From an uncultured Atopobium sp. (GTDB taxonomy: Bacteria > Actinomycetota > Coriobacteriia > Coriobacteriales > Atopobiaceae), in contig USKU01000029.1 of NCBI GenBank assembly GCA_900555335.1, positions 1 through 12,885 on the forward strand: DNA of 12,885 bases, given 5' to 3'. Of the stretch, positions 5,372-11,996 are shown piece after piece (the stretch's first letter is position 1; each line of letters begins with the position of its first letter). The position numbers and the translations under genes were made by a program. The notes beneath the pieces were generated by a model that was given only the letters and a program-made list of their open reading frames with translations, was not told where the DNA came from and searched no databases.

Positions 5372-6754
5372 ATGACAGAAGGTAGGAATCCGGCAGTAGT
5401 CGCCGGCCTGCTCAGTGGACTGGTTCTGGTAGCAGAACCAGCATCTGCGTATGCCCTTACCGCTAATGAAATTCGTCAAACACCTCTTGGTGCAATCTTT
5501 ACAGGCATTGGAGTGGGACTTGCTGCGGTTGCAGTCATTTCTGGTGCGGCCTTGGTAGTCTCTCGCTCGGTAAATCGTGGCGAGAAAATCGATGAGGTAG
5601 AAGCAAAGAGCCAGTCAGCTGCAACGTTCCAGAGCTCAGATGAGGCTGCGTCTCCAAAGCAAGTTGCAGCTGCATCGAACTTCTCGCCAGAAGAGAGCAT
5701 TGTGATTCCGCTGGACTCTTCAAGGCGCTCGATTGCTGCGTACAAGCCAAAGCACATGAGGGCTTCTCAGTGGGATATGACTGGTTCCATTCGTGTTCAG
5801 TCTGCTGAGCTGCCTGCAAAGAAGTCACAGGTTGTAAGTACGGCCGCAGAGGGTGTTCTTCCCGTTCGCGCAAAGAAGGCTCCTGCGCACTCTACAAACG
5901 ACTACGCGCAGATTGCAGAGAACTACACCAAGCTTTTGAGCTGGCGCGAGCGTACCGTTGCACGTGCAAAGGGTGCTGCTGCGGTACTTCTTGAGCGCTT
6001 AGGACAAGATCCTATGGACGGTCTGCCCATTATCGAGCGTGCTGACGGAACCGTTGGTGACGTTGGTACGGCTTGGTGGACTAAGGCTGTGGGCGAAGAG
6101 TCCATTACGCGTGATTTTGGTATTGCTGAGATTGGTGCCGAGGCTATTCCTGAAGACTTTACTAACCATGCTGCTGATATTTCTAGCCGTATCTCTTACG
6201 TTGACCAGGGAGTCTTCCCTGAGAAGCGTACGATTGACGAGCTTGAGCATGCTGATGATTGGACGCTTGCGCTGGCTGCAATGGACGAGCACCTAGCTCG
6301 CCATGATCAGCAGCAAATGCGCAAGTACCATCCAGTGCAGTTGCCACTTATTGGACAAGTCGCTGCTGAGGCTGAAGTTGCAAGCTCGGTGGAGTTGTCG
6401 GGTGCAAAACCTGCTGCGGCTCACAAGGTTGCCGCAGCTCAGATGCGTCCTTCTCGCGAGCCAAACTACGCTGGTGTGGTTGCACAATCAACCGCAATGC
6501 CGCTGGTCAAGGCTACAAACGATACGTCATCGCATGTTCAGGACATCTTTGACGCGGTTGAGCGTGAGATGGCAGCTGAGCTTCAGGCGGCTGACGAGAG
6601 ACCAACGCGCGAGCTGCTTCGCCTGATTGAGGGCGGCACCAGCAAGATGAAGAAGATTTCTTCGCTTGATCTTAGCGAGAAGAACAGCGCAGACAAGGCC
6701 TCTTACAAACCTCGTCACTTTGCTGGTGAGCTTCCGCTGGTACGTGAGGCGTAA
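5372..6754 (+). CDS. Unrecognised membrane-anchored protein with long charged tail
   Basis: I do not recognise this 460-residue protein. The ATG at 5372 follows TAGGGGGAG with good spacing; the frame also stays open back to a GTG at 5330, a less likely start. Residues 8-21 are hydrophobic and end in a signal-peptidase-like PASAYA, although the region before them has a single Arg, so cleavage is uncertain. A clear membrane segment follows at about 40-63 (AIFTGIGVGLAAVAVISGAA), then RSVNRGEK, which suggests that the remaining 390 residues face the cytoplasm. This tail is rich in Ala, Glu and Ser. It contains two YKP(K/R)H motifs (124-128 and at the end, 445-449), two LPL segments, and a moderately ordered-looking middle (ENYTKLLSWRERTVARAKG through DDWTLALAAMDEHLARHD). 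It stands alone, with a structured leader upstream and no obvious partner. A scaffold or envelope-associated role is possible but unsupported. Confidence 0.75.
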   Translation: MTEGRNPAVVAGLLSGLVLVAEPASAYALTANEIRQTPLGAIFTGIGVGLAAVAVISGAALVVSRSVNRGEKIDEVEAKSQSAATFQSSDEAASPKQVAAASNFSPEESIVIPLDSSRRSIAAYKPKHMRASQWDMTGSIRVQSAELPAKKSQVVSTAAEGVLPVRAKKAPAHSTNDYAQIAENYTKLLSWRERTVARAKGAAAVLLERLGQDPMDGLPIIERADGTVGDVGTAWWTKAVGEESITRDFGIAEIGAEAIPEDFTNHAADISSRISYVDQGVFPEKRTIDELEHADDWTLALAAMDEHLARHDQQQMRKYHPVQLPLIGQVAAEAEVASSVELSGAKPAAAHKVAAAQMRPSREPNYAGVVAQSTAMPLVKATNDTSSHVQDIFDAVEREMAAELQAADERPTRELLRLIEGGTSKMKKISSLDLSEKNSADKASYKPRHFAGELPLVREA

Positions 6755-6944
6755 GTAGGCGCAGGAGAAGCGGCCCAAAGGCTACGGCGGCAATCGTTGC
6801 TAAGGCTGAGGTCAGTAGAAACATCCGGGTTCTCTAAAATTATTTCAAGTTAGATAACATTTTTTGGCTGTGGTTCTTTTTTTAGAGCCGCAGCCATATT
6901 GTGTTGTGTCACATATTCAACGCTATGGAGAAAAGGAGATGAAT
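6755..6944 (+). promoter_or_regulatory. Leader of the liv operon with hairpin
   Basis: There is no gene in this 190-base gap. TGGCTGTGGTTCT (6865-6877) pairs with AGAGCCGCAGCCA (6884-6896) as a 13-bp stem with two G-U pairs and a loop of six T residues. T residues precede the hairpin but do not follow it, so it is not a normal forward terminator. A weak -10-like TAACAT (6855-6860) lies just before it without a clear -35 box. A regulatory or mRNA-stabilising role for liv is plausible but unproven. Confidence 0.4.
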
Positions 6945-8126
6945 ATGGCACATAAGCTAACGCGACGACGCTTTTTGGAGGTGGCCGGGACCATTGCGGG
7001 GTCGTTTGCTCTAGCGGGCTGCTCGCCAAAGAACCAAGACCCTAACTCCATTTACGTTGGCGTGATGGGACCGTATACCGGCGACGTTGCCCAGTATGGC
7101 CTTGCGGTGCGTAGCGGCATTTTGCTGTACCTCAAGGAATTCAACAAGAATGGTGGAGCTGGTGGCCGCCAGATTGTCCCTATTGCAGAGGACGAGAAGG
7201 GCGATTCAACCGAGGCCATTCTTGTTTATAACAAGCTGCTTGACGAGAATGTCTGTGCAATTCTAGGTGACGTTACCTCAACGCCAACCATTGCACTGGC
7301 ACAGAAATCGGTCCTGGACAACATTCCTTGCGTAACGGCATCTGCAACAGCAGAAGATGTTGTTGCCCACGGCAATAACATGTTCCGTGCTACTGTCACC
7401 GACCCATTCCAGGGCGTTGTTCTTGCAGAGTTTGCTAAAAAGCAAGGCTATCAGCGTGTAGGAACCATCTTTAACTCTGGCGGCGATTACGAGATTGGCG
7501 TAAACAACGCATTTGTCCAGAGGGCTCGTGAGTTGGGCATTGAGGTTGTATCCCAGCAGGGCTATCCAACGGGAGCTGTTGACTTTAACGCCCAGCTCAC
7601 CAGCATTATTGGACTGGATCCTGATGCCATTTTGGCTCCAAACTATTACCAGGATAACGGCAAGATTGTGACGCAGGCTCGACAGCTTGGCTGCAAAAAG
7701 CCTTTTATGGGCGCAGATGGTTGGGCAGGCATCATTGGTGGCGAGCAGGACTATGCTTCTGCGGCTGACCTTGAAGGATGCTTCTATTGCTCTGCCTTTG
7801 TTGCTTCAAACCCAGATGAAAAAGTTCAGCATTTTGTTAAGGCTTATACCGAGGAATACGGTGAGGCTCCAACTAACTTCTGCTCTTTGGGCTATGACGC
7901 AGCAATGATTCTTTGCTCCGCTCTTAAGACTGTCGAGAAACGCGGTTATACCTACAACTCTAATGAGTATAGGCAGGCAATTATTGACGCTATTGCATCT
8001 GGTGTGGTCGAAGGTGTTACTGGAACCCTTTCATATCAGGGAACAGGTGACCCAGTGAAGTCCACCTTGATTATTACCTTTAAAGATGGCAAAGAGTCCA
8101 TCTATGACACGATCAATCCTTCATAG
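6945..8126 (+). CDS. livJ: Branched-chain amino acid ABC transporter, substrate-binding lipoprotein
   Basis: Extracytoplasmic receptor of the importer encoded by the four following genes; family type I periplasmic-binding fold (Peripla_BP_6, LivJ-like). The 393-residue start is the ATG at 6945, six bases after AAGGAG; the ATG at 6939 abuts that ribosome site and is unlikely. The N-terminus carries a twin-arginine pattern, LTRRRFLEVAG (5-15), and a lipobox LAGC with Cys26, predicting a Tat-exported lipoprotein anchored to the outer face of the membrane. The mature part begins IYVGVMGPYTGDVAQYG, the typical first strand and ligand loop, and continues with ILGDVTSTPTIALAQ and PCVTASATAEDV, where family members hold the ligand amino group through Ser/Thr. 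Length and order are normal. The ligand is probably leucine, isoleucine or valine, but related receptors bind other amino acids or amides, so specificity is inferred. Confidence 0.92.
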   Translation: MAHKLTRRRFLEVAGTIAGSFALAGCSPKNQDPNSIYVGVMGPYTGDVAQYGLAVRSGILLYLKEFNKNGGAGGRQIVPIAEDEKGDSTEAILVYNKLLDENVCAILGDVTSTPTIALAQKSVLDNIPCVTASATAEDVVAHGNNMFRATVTDPFQGVVLAEFAKKQGYQRVGTIFNSGGDYEIGVNNAFVQRARELGIEVVSQQGYPTGAVDFNAQLTSIIGLDPDAILAPNYYQDNGKIVTQARQLGCKKPFMGADGWAGIIGGEQDYASAADLEGCFYCSAFVASNPDEKVQHFVKAYTEEYGEAPTNFCSLGYDAAMILCSALKTVEKRGYTYNSNEYRQAIIDAIASGVVEGVTGTLSYQGTGDPVKSTLIITFKDGKESIYDTINPS

Positions 8127-8141
8127 AAAAGAGAACCTCAG

Positions 8142-9014
8142 ATGTTTTTGACTCAGGTGCTCAATGGACTTCAATTGGGCAGTATTTACGCACTGGTGGC
8201 GCTTGGTTACACAATGGTGTACGGCATCATCTTGCTTCTTAACTTTGCACATGGTGACATCATCATGTTTGGCTCCTACGTTGCTTGGATTGCGCTTGTT
8301 CAGTTAGGACTCAATCCTGCAATCGCCGTTCTTCTCGCCATTTTTGCTTGTGTTGTGCTGGGCGTTCTTATTGATAAGGTTGCCTATGCACCACTCAGAG
8401 AAGCTCCAAGGCTTTCTATTCTGATTACCGCAATTGGTGTCTCTTACCTGCTTGAAAATGGTGTTCAGCTACTTCTTGGTGCTGACGCTAAGGTCGTTCC
8501 AAGCATCATTGACCTGGGAACTGTTCAGGTATTTGGTTCGACGCTCTCCGGCACTGCACTTTTGACTGTTGCTGTTACTATTGTGGCAACCGTTGTTCTG
8601 ACCCTTTTGGTTCAGAAGACTCGTCTTGGTAAGGCAATGCGTGCCGTTTCCGAGGACATGGGCGCTGCTCGTCTGATGGGCGTCAACGTCAATAGCACTA
8701 TTAGCTTTACCTTTGCAGTTGGTTCCGCTCTGGCAGGCATTGCAGCTATTCTGTACTCCATGGCATACCAGCAGGTTTCTCCTACCATGGGCGTCATGCT
8801 GGGCACCAAGGCATTTGTTGCAGCAGTTCTTGGCGGTATTGGCTCCATTCCTGGCGCTGTTATTGGCGGCCTTATTGTTGGCTTCTCCGAGGTCTTTGTT
8901 GCTGCCTTTGGTCTGTCTGTCTGGCAGGATGCAGTAGTCTTCTTACTCTTGATTCTTGTTCTTGTTGTGAAACCAACTGGCCTGCTTGGCCGACCAGTTA
9001 CCGAGAAAGTGTAA
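8142..9014 (+). CDS. livH: Branched-chain amino acid ABC transporter permease LivH
   Basis: Integral membrane subunit of 290 residues forming half of the translocation pore with LivM. The family N-terminal signature is present: NGLQLGSIYALVALGYTMVY (8-27) followed by NFAHGD (34-39). Several hydrophobic helices follow, with a cytoplasmic coupling loop around EDMGAARLMGVNVN that contacts the ATPases. The C-terminal KPTGLLGRPV is also standard for the family. It begins 15 bases after the livJ stop, with only a weak purine-rich ribosome site (AAAAGAGA, 8127-8134), so translation may partly depend on livJ. Length is normal and no damage is seen. Confidence 0.95.
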   Translation: MFLTQVLNGLQLGSIYALVALGYTMVYGIILLLNFAHGDIIMFGSYVAWIALVQLGLNPAIAVLLAIFACVVLGVLIDKVAYAPLREAPRLSILITAIGVSYLLENGVQLLLGADAKVVPSIIDLGTVQVFGSTLSGTALLTVAVTIVATVVLTLLVQKTRLGKAMRAVSEDMGAARLMGVNVNSTISFTFAVGSALAGIAAILYSMAYQQVSPTMGVMLGTKAFVAAVLGGIGSIPGAVIGGLIVGFSEVFVAAFGLSVWQDAVVFLLLILVLVVKPTGLLGRPVTEKV

Positions 9015-9024
9015 GGAGGCTCAC

Positions 9025-10242
9025 ATGACTAAAATGTATCCACGCGATAATAACCACAACCCCGTAATTGTCACTGGTTTTGGTGGAAAAGATGGTCAGC
9101 GTCGTGAGCTCACTATGCCTGCTCGCTATGCCATCAATGCAATTCTTGTTGCACTCTTTGTCTTTGGTGGAAACTTCCTGGTAGGAGAGGGCCTTATTTC
9201 TCGCTATCAAACCGTTGTTTTTGAGCAAATTGGCGTGTATGTTCTGATGACCGTTTCTCTGAACATTGTTACTGGTTATCTGGGACAGCTTCCTTTGGGC
9301 CACGCTGGCTTTATGTCCATTGGTGGTTATGCCTGCGCAATCTTTATCATTCGCATGATGCCACTCTTTGGTCTGGATGCTCAGTCCATGGCCTCAGGCT
9401 CTACACCTGCAGTTATTCTTTTTGTTGTGGGTCTTTTGTTTGGCGGCATTTGCGCCGCTCTGATGGGCGTGGTTATTGGTATTCCAGCACTTCGTCTTCG
9501 CGGTGATTACCTGGCCATCATTACTCTGGGCTTTGCAGAGATTATCCGCGTTGTCCTGGTAAACATTGATTCTGCGCTTGGCTTCAAGCTTACTGGTGGC
9601 GCATCAGGCCTCACGGGTATTCCTGCTTATACAGGCTACCTGAACACCGCAATTGTTGTTTCGCTTGCCATCTTTGCTATTCATACTCTTATGAAGTCTA
9701 GACATGGACGTGCTATTCTCGCCATCCGCGATAACGAGATTGCTGCAGAGGCATCAGGCGTTAACACCACGTATTACAAGACCCTTGCCTTTGTTTTCTC
9801 TGCATTCCTTGCTGGTATTGCAGGAGGCCTTTACGCGGGCTGCATCGGCGTTATGGCGCCTGCCAAGTTTGGCTTCATGAAGTCTGTTGAGATTCTGGTT
9901 ATGGTTGTTCTTGGTGGCATGGGCTCTATGTTTGGTTCCGTTGTGTCCGCAACTGTCCTGACCGTACTCCCAGAGGCTCTACGCGCCTTTGCTGACTACC
10001 GCATGGTTGCTTATGCAATCGTGCTGATTCTGGTCATGATCTTTAGACCAGAGGGTCTGTTTGGCTCGTATGACTTCTCGCTGTCTCGCATTATTGAGCG
10101 AGTCATGAACAGGGACTTCCCTTGGAACAAGGATGACTTGGACGAGCAGACAGACGTGCAGGTCAACGCGAAGGCAGGCGCTCAGGCAAACGAGCAGGCG
10201 GATACGCAGGTAGAAGCCTCAACTGATTCGAAGGAGGCGTAA
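9025..10242 (+). CDS. livM: Branched-chain amino acid ABC transporter permease LivM
   Basis: Second pore-forming permease, 405 residues. The ATG at 9025 follows TAAGGAGG, a strong ribosome site that overlaps the livH stop codon; the upstream in-frame stretch from 8986 overlaps livH and is rejected. Family marks include LNIVTGYLGQLPLGHAGF, LRLRGDYLAIITLGFAEIIR, the coupling loop IRDNEIAAEASGVNTTYYKT and the closing FRPEGLFG. Two parts are unusual: a polar N-terminal lead of about 38 residues before the first helix, and a hydrophilic C-terminal tail. Residues 374-389 (EQTDVQVNAKAGAQAN) and 390-405 (EQADTQVEASTDSKEA) form two imperfect 16-residue repeats after a basic stretch that follows the last helix. 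This tail should lie in the cytoplasm near the ATPases. The ribosome site for livG lies in the DNA encoding the last residues of the tail. Confidence 0.94.
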   Translation: MTKMYPRDNNHNPVIVTGFGGKDGQRRELTMPARYAINAILVALFVFGGNFLVGEGLISRYQTVVFEQIGVYVLMTVSLNIVTGYLGQLPLGHAGFMSIGGYACAIFIIRMMPLFGLDAQSMASGSTPAVILFVVGLLFGGICAALMGVVIGIPALRLRGDYLAIITLGFAEIIRVVLVNIDSALGFKLTGGASGLTGIPAYTGYLNTAIVVSLAIFAIHTLMKSRHGRAILAIRDNEIAAEASGVNTTYYKTLAFVFSAFLAGIAGGLYAGCIGVMAPAKFGFMKSVEILVMVVLGGMGSMFGSVVSATVLTVLPEALRAFADYRMVAYAIVLILVMIFRPEGLFGSYDFSLSRIIERVMNRDFPWNKDDLDEQTDVQVNAKAGAQANEQADTQVEASTDSKEA

Positions 10243-10247
10243 GAGCG

Positions 10248-11093
10248 ATGGCAACTAAAAACACTACAAAACTTATCAGGCAAGAGTCTCCTAACCTCAT
10301 TCCTGAGCGAGACCTTGGTGCAATTCCAGTTCTTCAGGCTGAGCACCTGGGCATTGACTTTGGTGGCTTGACGGCTGTTAACGACTTCAACATTGCTCTT
10401 GGTCCTACCGAAATCTCTGGCATCATTGGTCCTAACGGTGCAGGTAAAACAACTGTTTTTAACTTGCTTACCTGTGTCTATAAGCCAACGCGCGGTTCTG
10501 TCATGATTGACGGCTATGATCTTGCTGGTAAGAGCGTTGTTGAGGCAAATCATATGGGCATTGCTCGAACCTTCCAGAATATTCGCCTGTTCAACAACAT
10601 GACTGTTATGGAGAACATTCAGGTTGGTCAGGGAAGCCACATGACGTCTCACTTCTTGGAGGACGTCTTCCGCCTTCCAGCTCACTGGAAGCAGGAAAAA
10701 GAGAGCGCTGATAACGCTCGCGAGCTGCTGCGCATTTTTGGCATGGAGAATCTTGCAAATACCCTTGCAGGTAACCTGCCTTATGGCGCTCAGCGCAAAC
10801 TTGAGATTCTTCGCGCTCTGGCAACGCAGCCTAAGATTTTGCTGCTTGACGAGCCAGCTGCAGGTATGAATCCAGCAGAGACCGACGAGCTTATGGAGAA
10901 TGTCCTTAAGATTCGTGATGACTTCAAGATCGCTGTTCTTCTCATCGAGCATGACATGAAGTTTGTTATGGGTATCTGCGAGGGCTTGGCCGTTCTTGAC
11001 CACGGCAACATCATTGCAAAGGGAACGCCAGAAGAGGTTCAGAATAATCCTCGCGTTATCGAGGCATATCTTGGAAAGCAGGAGGTGCGCTAA
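10248..11093 (+). CDS. livG: Branched-chain amino acid ABC transporter ATP-binding protein LivG
   Basis: Cytoplasmic ATPase subunit, 281 residues, that pairs with LivF to power import. It carries Walker A GPNGAGKTT (61-69), the Q-loop region FQNIRLFNNMTVMENI, the LivG form of the ABC signature LPYGAQRKLE (177-186, replacing LSGGQ), Walker B ILLLDEP with D201-E202, and the switch His in LLIEHDMKFVM. About 27 extra N-terminal residues precede the first strand (PVLQAEHLGIDFGGLTAVND), a little longer than usual. Translation starts at the ATG 5 bases after the livM stop, with AAGGAGG (10231-10237) inside livM. The stop overlaps the livF start by one base (TAATG), indicating translational coupling. 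Confidence 0.95.
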   Translation: MATKNTTKLIRQESPNLIPERDLGAIPVLQAEHLGIDFGGLTAVNDFNIALGPTEISGIIGPNGAGKTTVFNLLTCVYKPTRGSVMIDGYDLAGKSVVEANHMGIARTFQNIRLFNNMTVMENIQVGQGSHMTSHFLEDVFRLPAHWKQEKESADNARELLRIFGMENLANTLAGNLPYGAQRKLEILRALATQPKILLLDEPAAGMNPAETDELMENVLKIRDDFKIAVLLIEHDMKFVMGICEGLAVLDHGNIIAKGTPEEVQNNPRVIEAYLGKQEVR

Positions 11094-11842
11094 TGACCGC
11101 TGAAACTACAAACACCCAGGCGACTGGCGCAGGAAAAACTCTGCTGTCCGTCAAGGATCTTAATGTTTCTTATGGCGCAATCCATGCAGTTCAGGGCATT
11201 TCTTTTGATATTAATGAGGGCGAGATTGTCACCCTTATTGGTGCTAACGGTGCCGGTAAATCAACTACACTGAACACTATTGCTGGTCTGGTAAGACCCG
11301 ATTCTGGCACCATCACCCTTGACGAGAAAAACCTTGTAGGCCAGCGCGCTCACAAGATTGTTGAGGCTGGCCTGGCATTGTGCCCTGAGGGCCGCCGTGT
11401 GTTTTCTCGCATGAGCGTTGCTGAAAACCTTGAGATGGGCGGCTATACGCAGTCCGATTCCCAGAACGCTAAGACCGTCAAGATGGTCTACGAGCATTTT
11501 CCACGTCTTCGCGAGCGCAAGAATCAGCTGGCGGGAACGCTGTCTGGTGGCGAGCAGCAGATGCTTGCTATGGGTCGTGCTCTGATGAGCAGGCCAAAGC
11601 TTTTGATGCTCGACGAGCCTTCCATGGGTCTGGCTCCTCTTCTGATTGAGGAAATCTTCCAGATCATTCGCCAGCTCGGCGATGCAGGAACCACCATTTT
11701 GCTGGTTGAGCAGAACGCTAATATGGCACTTAAGGTTGCTGACCGTGCATACGTTCTTGAGCTTGGTAAGGTTGCTAAACATGGCACCGGCCAGGAGCTT
11801 CTCCACGACGATGACGTTCGCAAGGCTTACCTCGGCGCATAA
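11093..11842 (+). CDS. livF: Branched-chain amino acid ABC transporter ATP-binding protein LivF
   Basis: Second ATPase subunit of the importer, 249 residues. It contains Walker A GANGAGKST (50-58), the LivF-typical ALCPEGRRVFSRMSVAENLE after the Q-loop position, the canonical signature LSGGEQQ (150-156), Walker B LLMLDEPSMGLAP with D174-E175, and a switch region LLVEQNANMALK, where the family usually has E-Q-N in place of E-H. It starts within the livG stop (TAATG), with GGAGG ahead of it. It is the last gene of the livJHMGF set. No clear intrinsic terminator follows before the insertion sequence 45 bases downstream. Confidence 0.95.
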   Translation: MTAETTNTQATGAGKTLLSVKDLNVSYGAIHAVQGISFDINEGEIVTLIGANGAGKSTTLNTIAGLVRPDSGTITLDEKNLVGQRAHKIVEAGLALCPEGRRVFSRMSVAENLEMGGYTQSDSQNAKTVKMVYEHFPRLRERKNQLAGTLSGGEQQMLAMGRALMSRPKLLMLDEPSMGLAPLLIEEIFQIIRQLGDAGTTILLVEQNANMALKVADRAYVLELGKVAKHGTGQELLHDDDVRKAYLGA

Positions 11843-11865
11843 ACGCAACTAACGGTAAATGTGCT

Positions 11866-11875
11866 TTGACGTCAA
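11866..11875. repeat. Palindrome TTGACGTCAA after livF
   Basis: A perfect 10-bp palindrome lies in the 45-base gap between livF and the IS end. It has no loop and no T tract, so it is not a terminator. It might be a protein-binding site or part of the insertion target, or chance. Confidence 0.3.
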
Positions 11876-11887
11876 CGTACCTTAAAC

Positions 11888-11913
11888 GGTCGTGTCCCGA
11901 AAAGTGGTGTAAG
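11888..11913 (+). repeat. Putative left terminal inverted repeat of the IS
   Basis: The first bases of the element, GGTCGTGTCCCGAAAAGTGG followed by TGTAAG, are assigned as the left terminal repeat from position and from similarity to remembered IS256-family ends. The matching right end lies outside the window, so pairing cannot be tested here. Confidence 0.5.
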
Positions 11914-11939
11914 CAAGCATTTCAGGTGTTTAAAAGAAG

Positions 11940-11996
11940 TGCGGTTATTTCCTAAAATATAGTCGCTAAAACCAATTCAGAAAGGAAATAACCGCA
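11940..11996 (+). promoter_or_regulatory. Inverted repeat covering the transposase ribosome site
   Basis: TGCGGTTATTTCCT (11940-11953) and AGGAAATAACCGCA (11983-11996) are perfect 14-bp arms separated by 29 bases. The right arm contains most of the ribosome site (AAAGGAA, 11981-11987) and ends immediately before the ATG. Between the arms are overlapping -10-like boxes TAAAAT (11953-11958) and TATAGT (11958-11963), without a good -35 box. RNA starting outside the IS would fold and hide the start, whereas RNA starting from the inner boxes (near 11970) would lack the left arm. Confidence 0.6.

Noticed and set aside
6672..6824. Minus-strand frame of 50 codons starting MFLLTSALATIAAVAFGPLL, resembling a membrane-protein N-terminus
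   Set aside because: It is hydrophobic and faintly reminiscent of transporter starts, but it has no ribosome site, ends quickly in a Cys/Arg-rich stretch and overlaps the 3' end of the unknown membrane protein gene. Probably chance.
6864..6944. In-frame upstream extension of livJ beginning with Val/Leu-rich codons, reminiscent of a branched-chain amino acid attenuation leader peptide
   Set aside because: It has no stop before livJ, no ribosome site and a TTG start within the hairpin, so it is not a separate leader peptide. The better start is the ATG at 6945.
10182..11003. Long minus-strand open frame opposite livG
   Set aside because: It mirrors conserved ATPase codons, has no family motif and lacks a convincing ribosome site.
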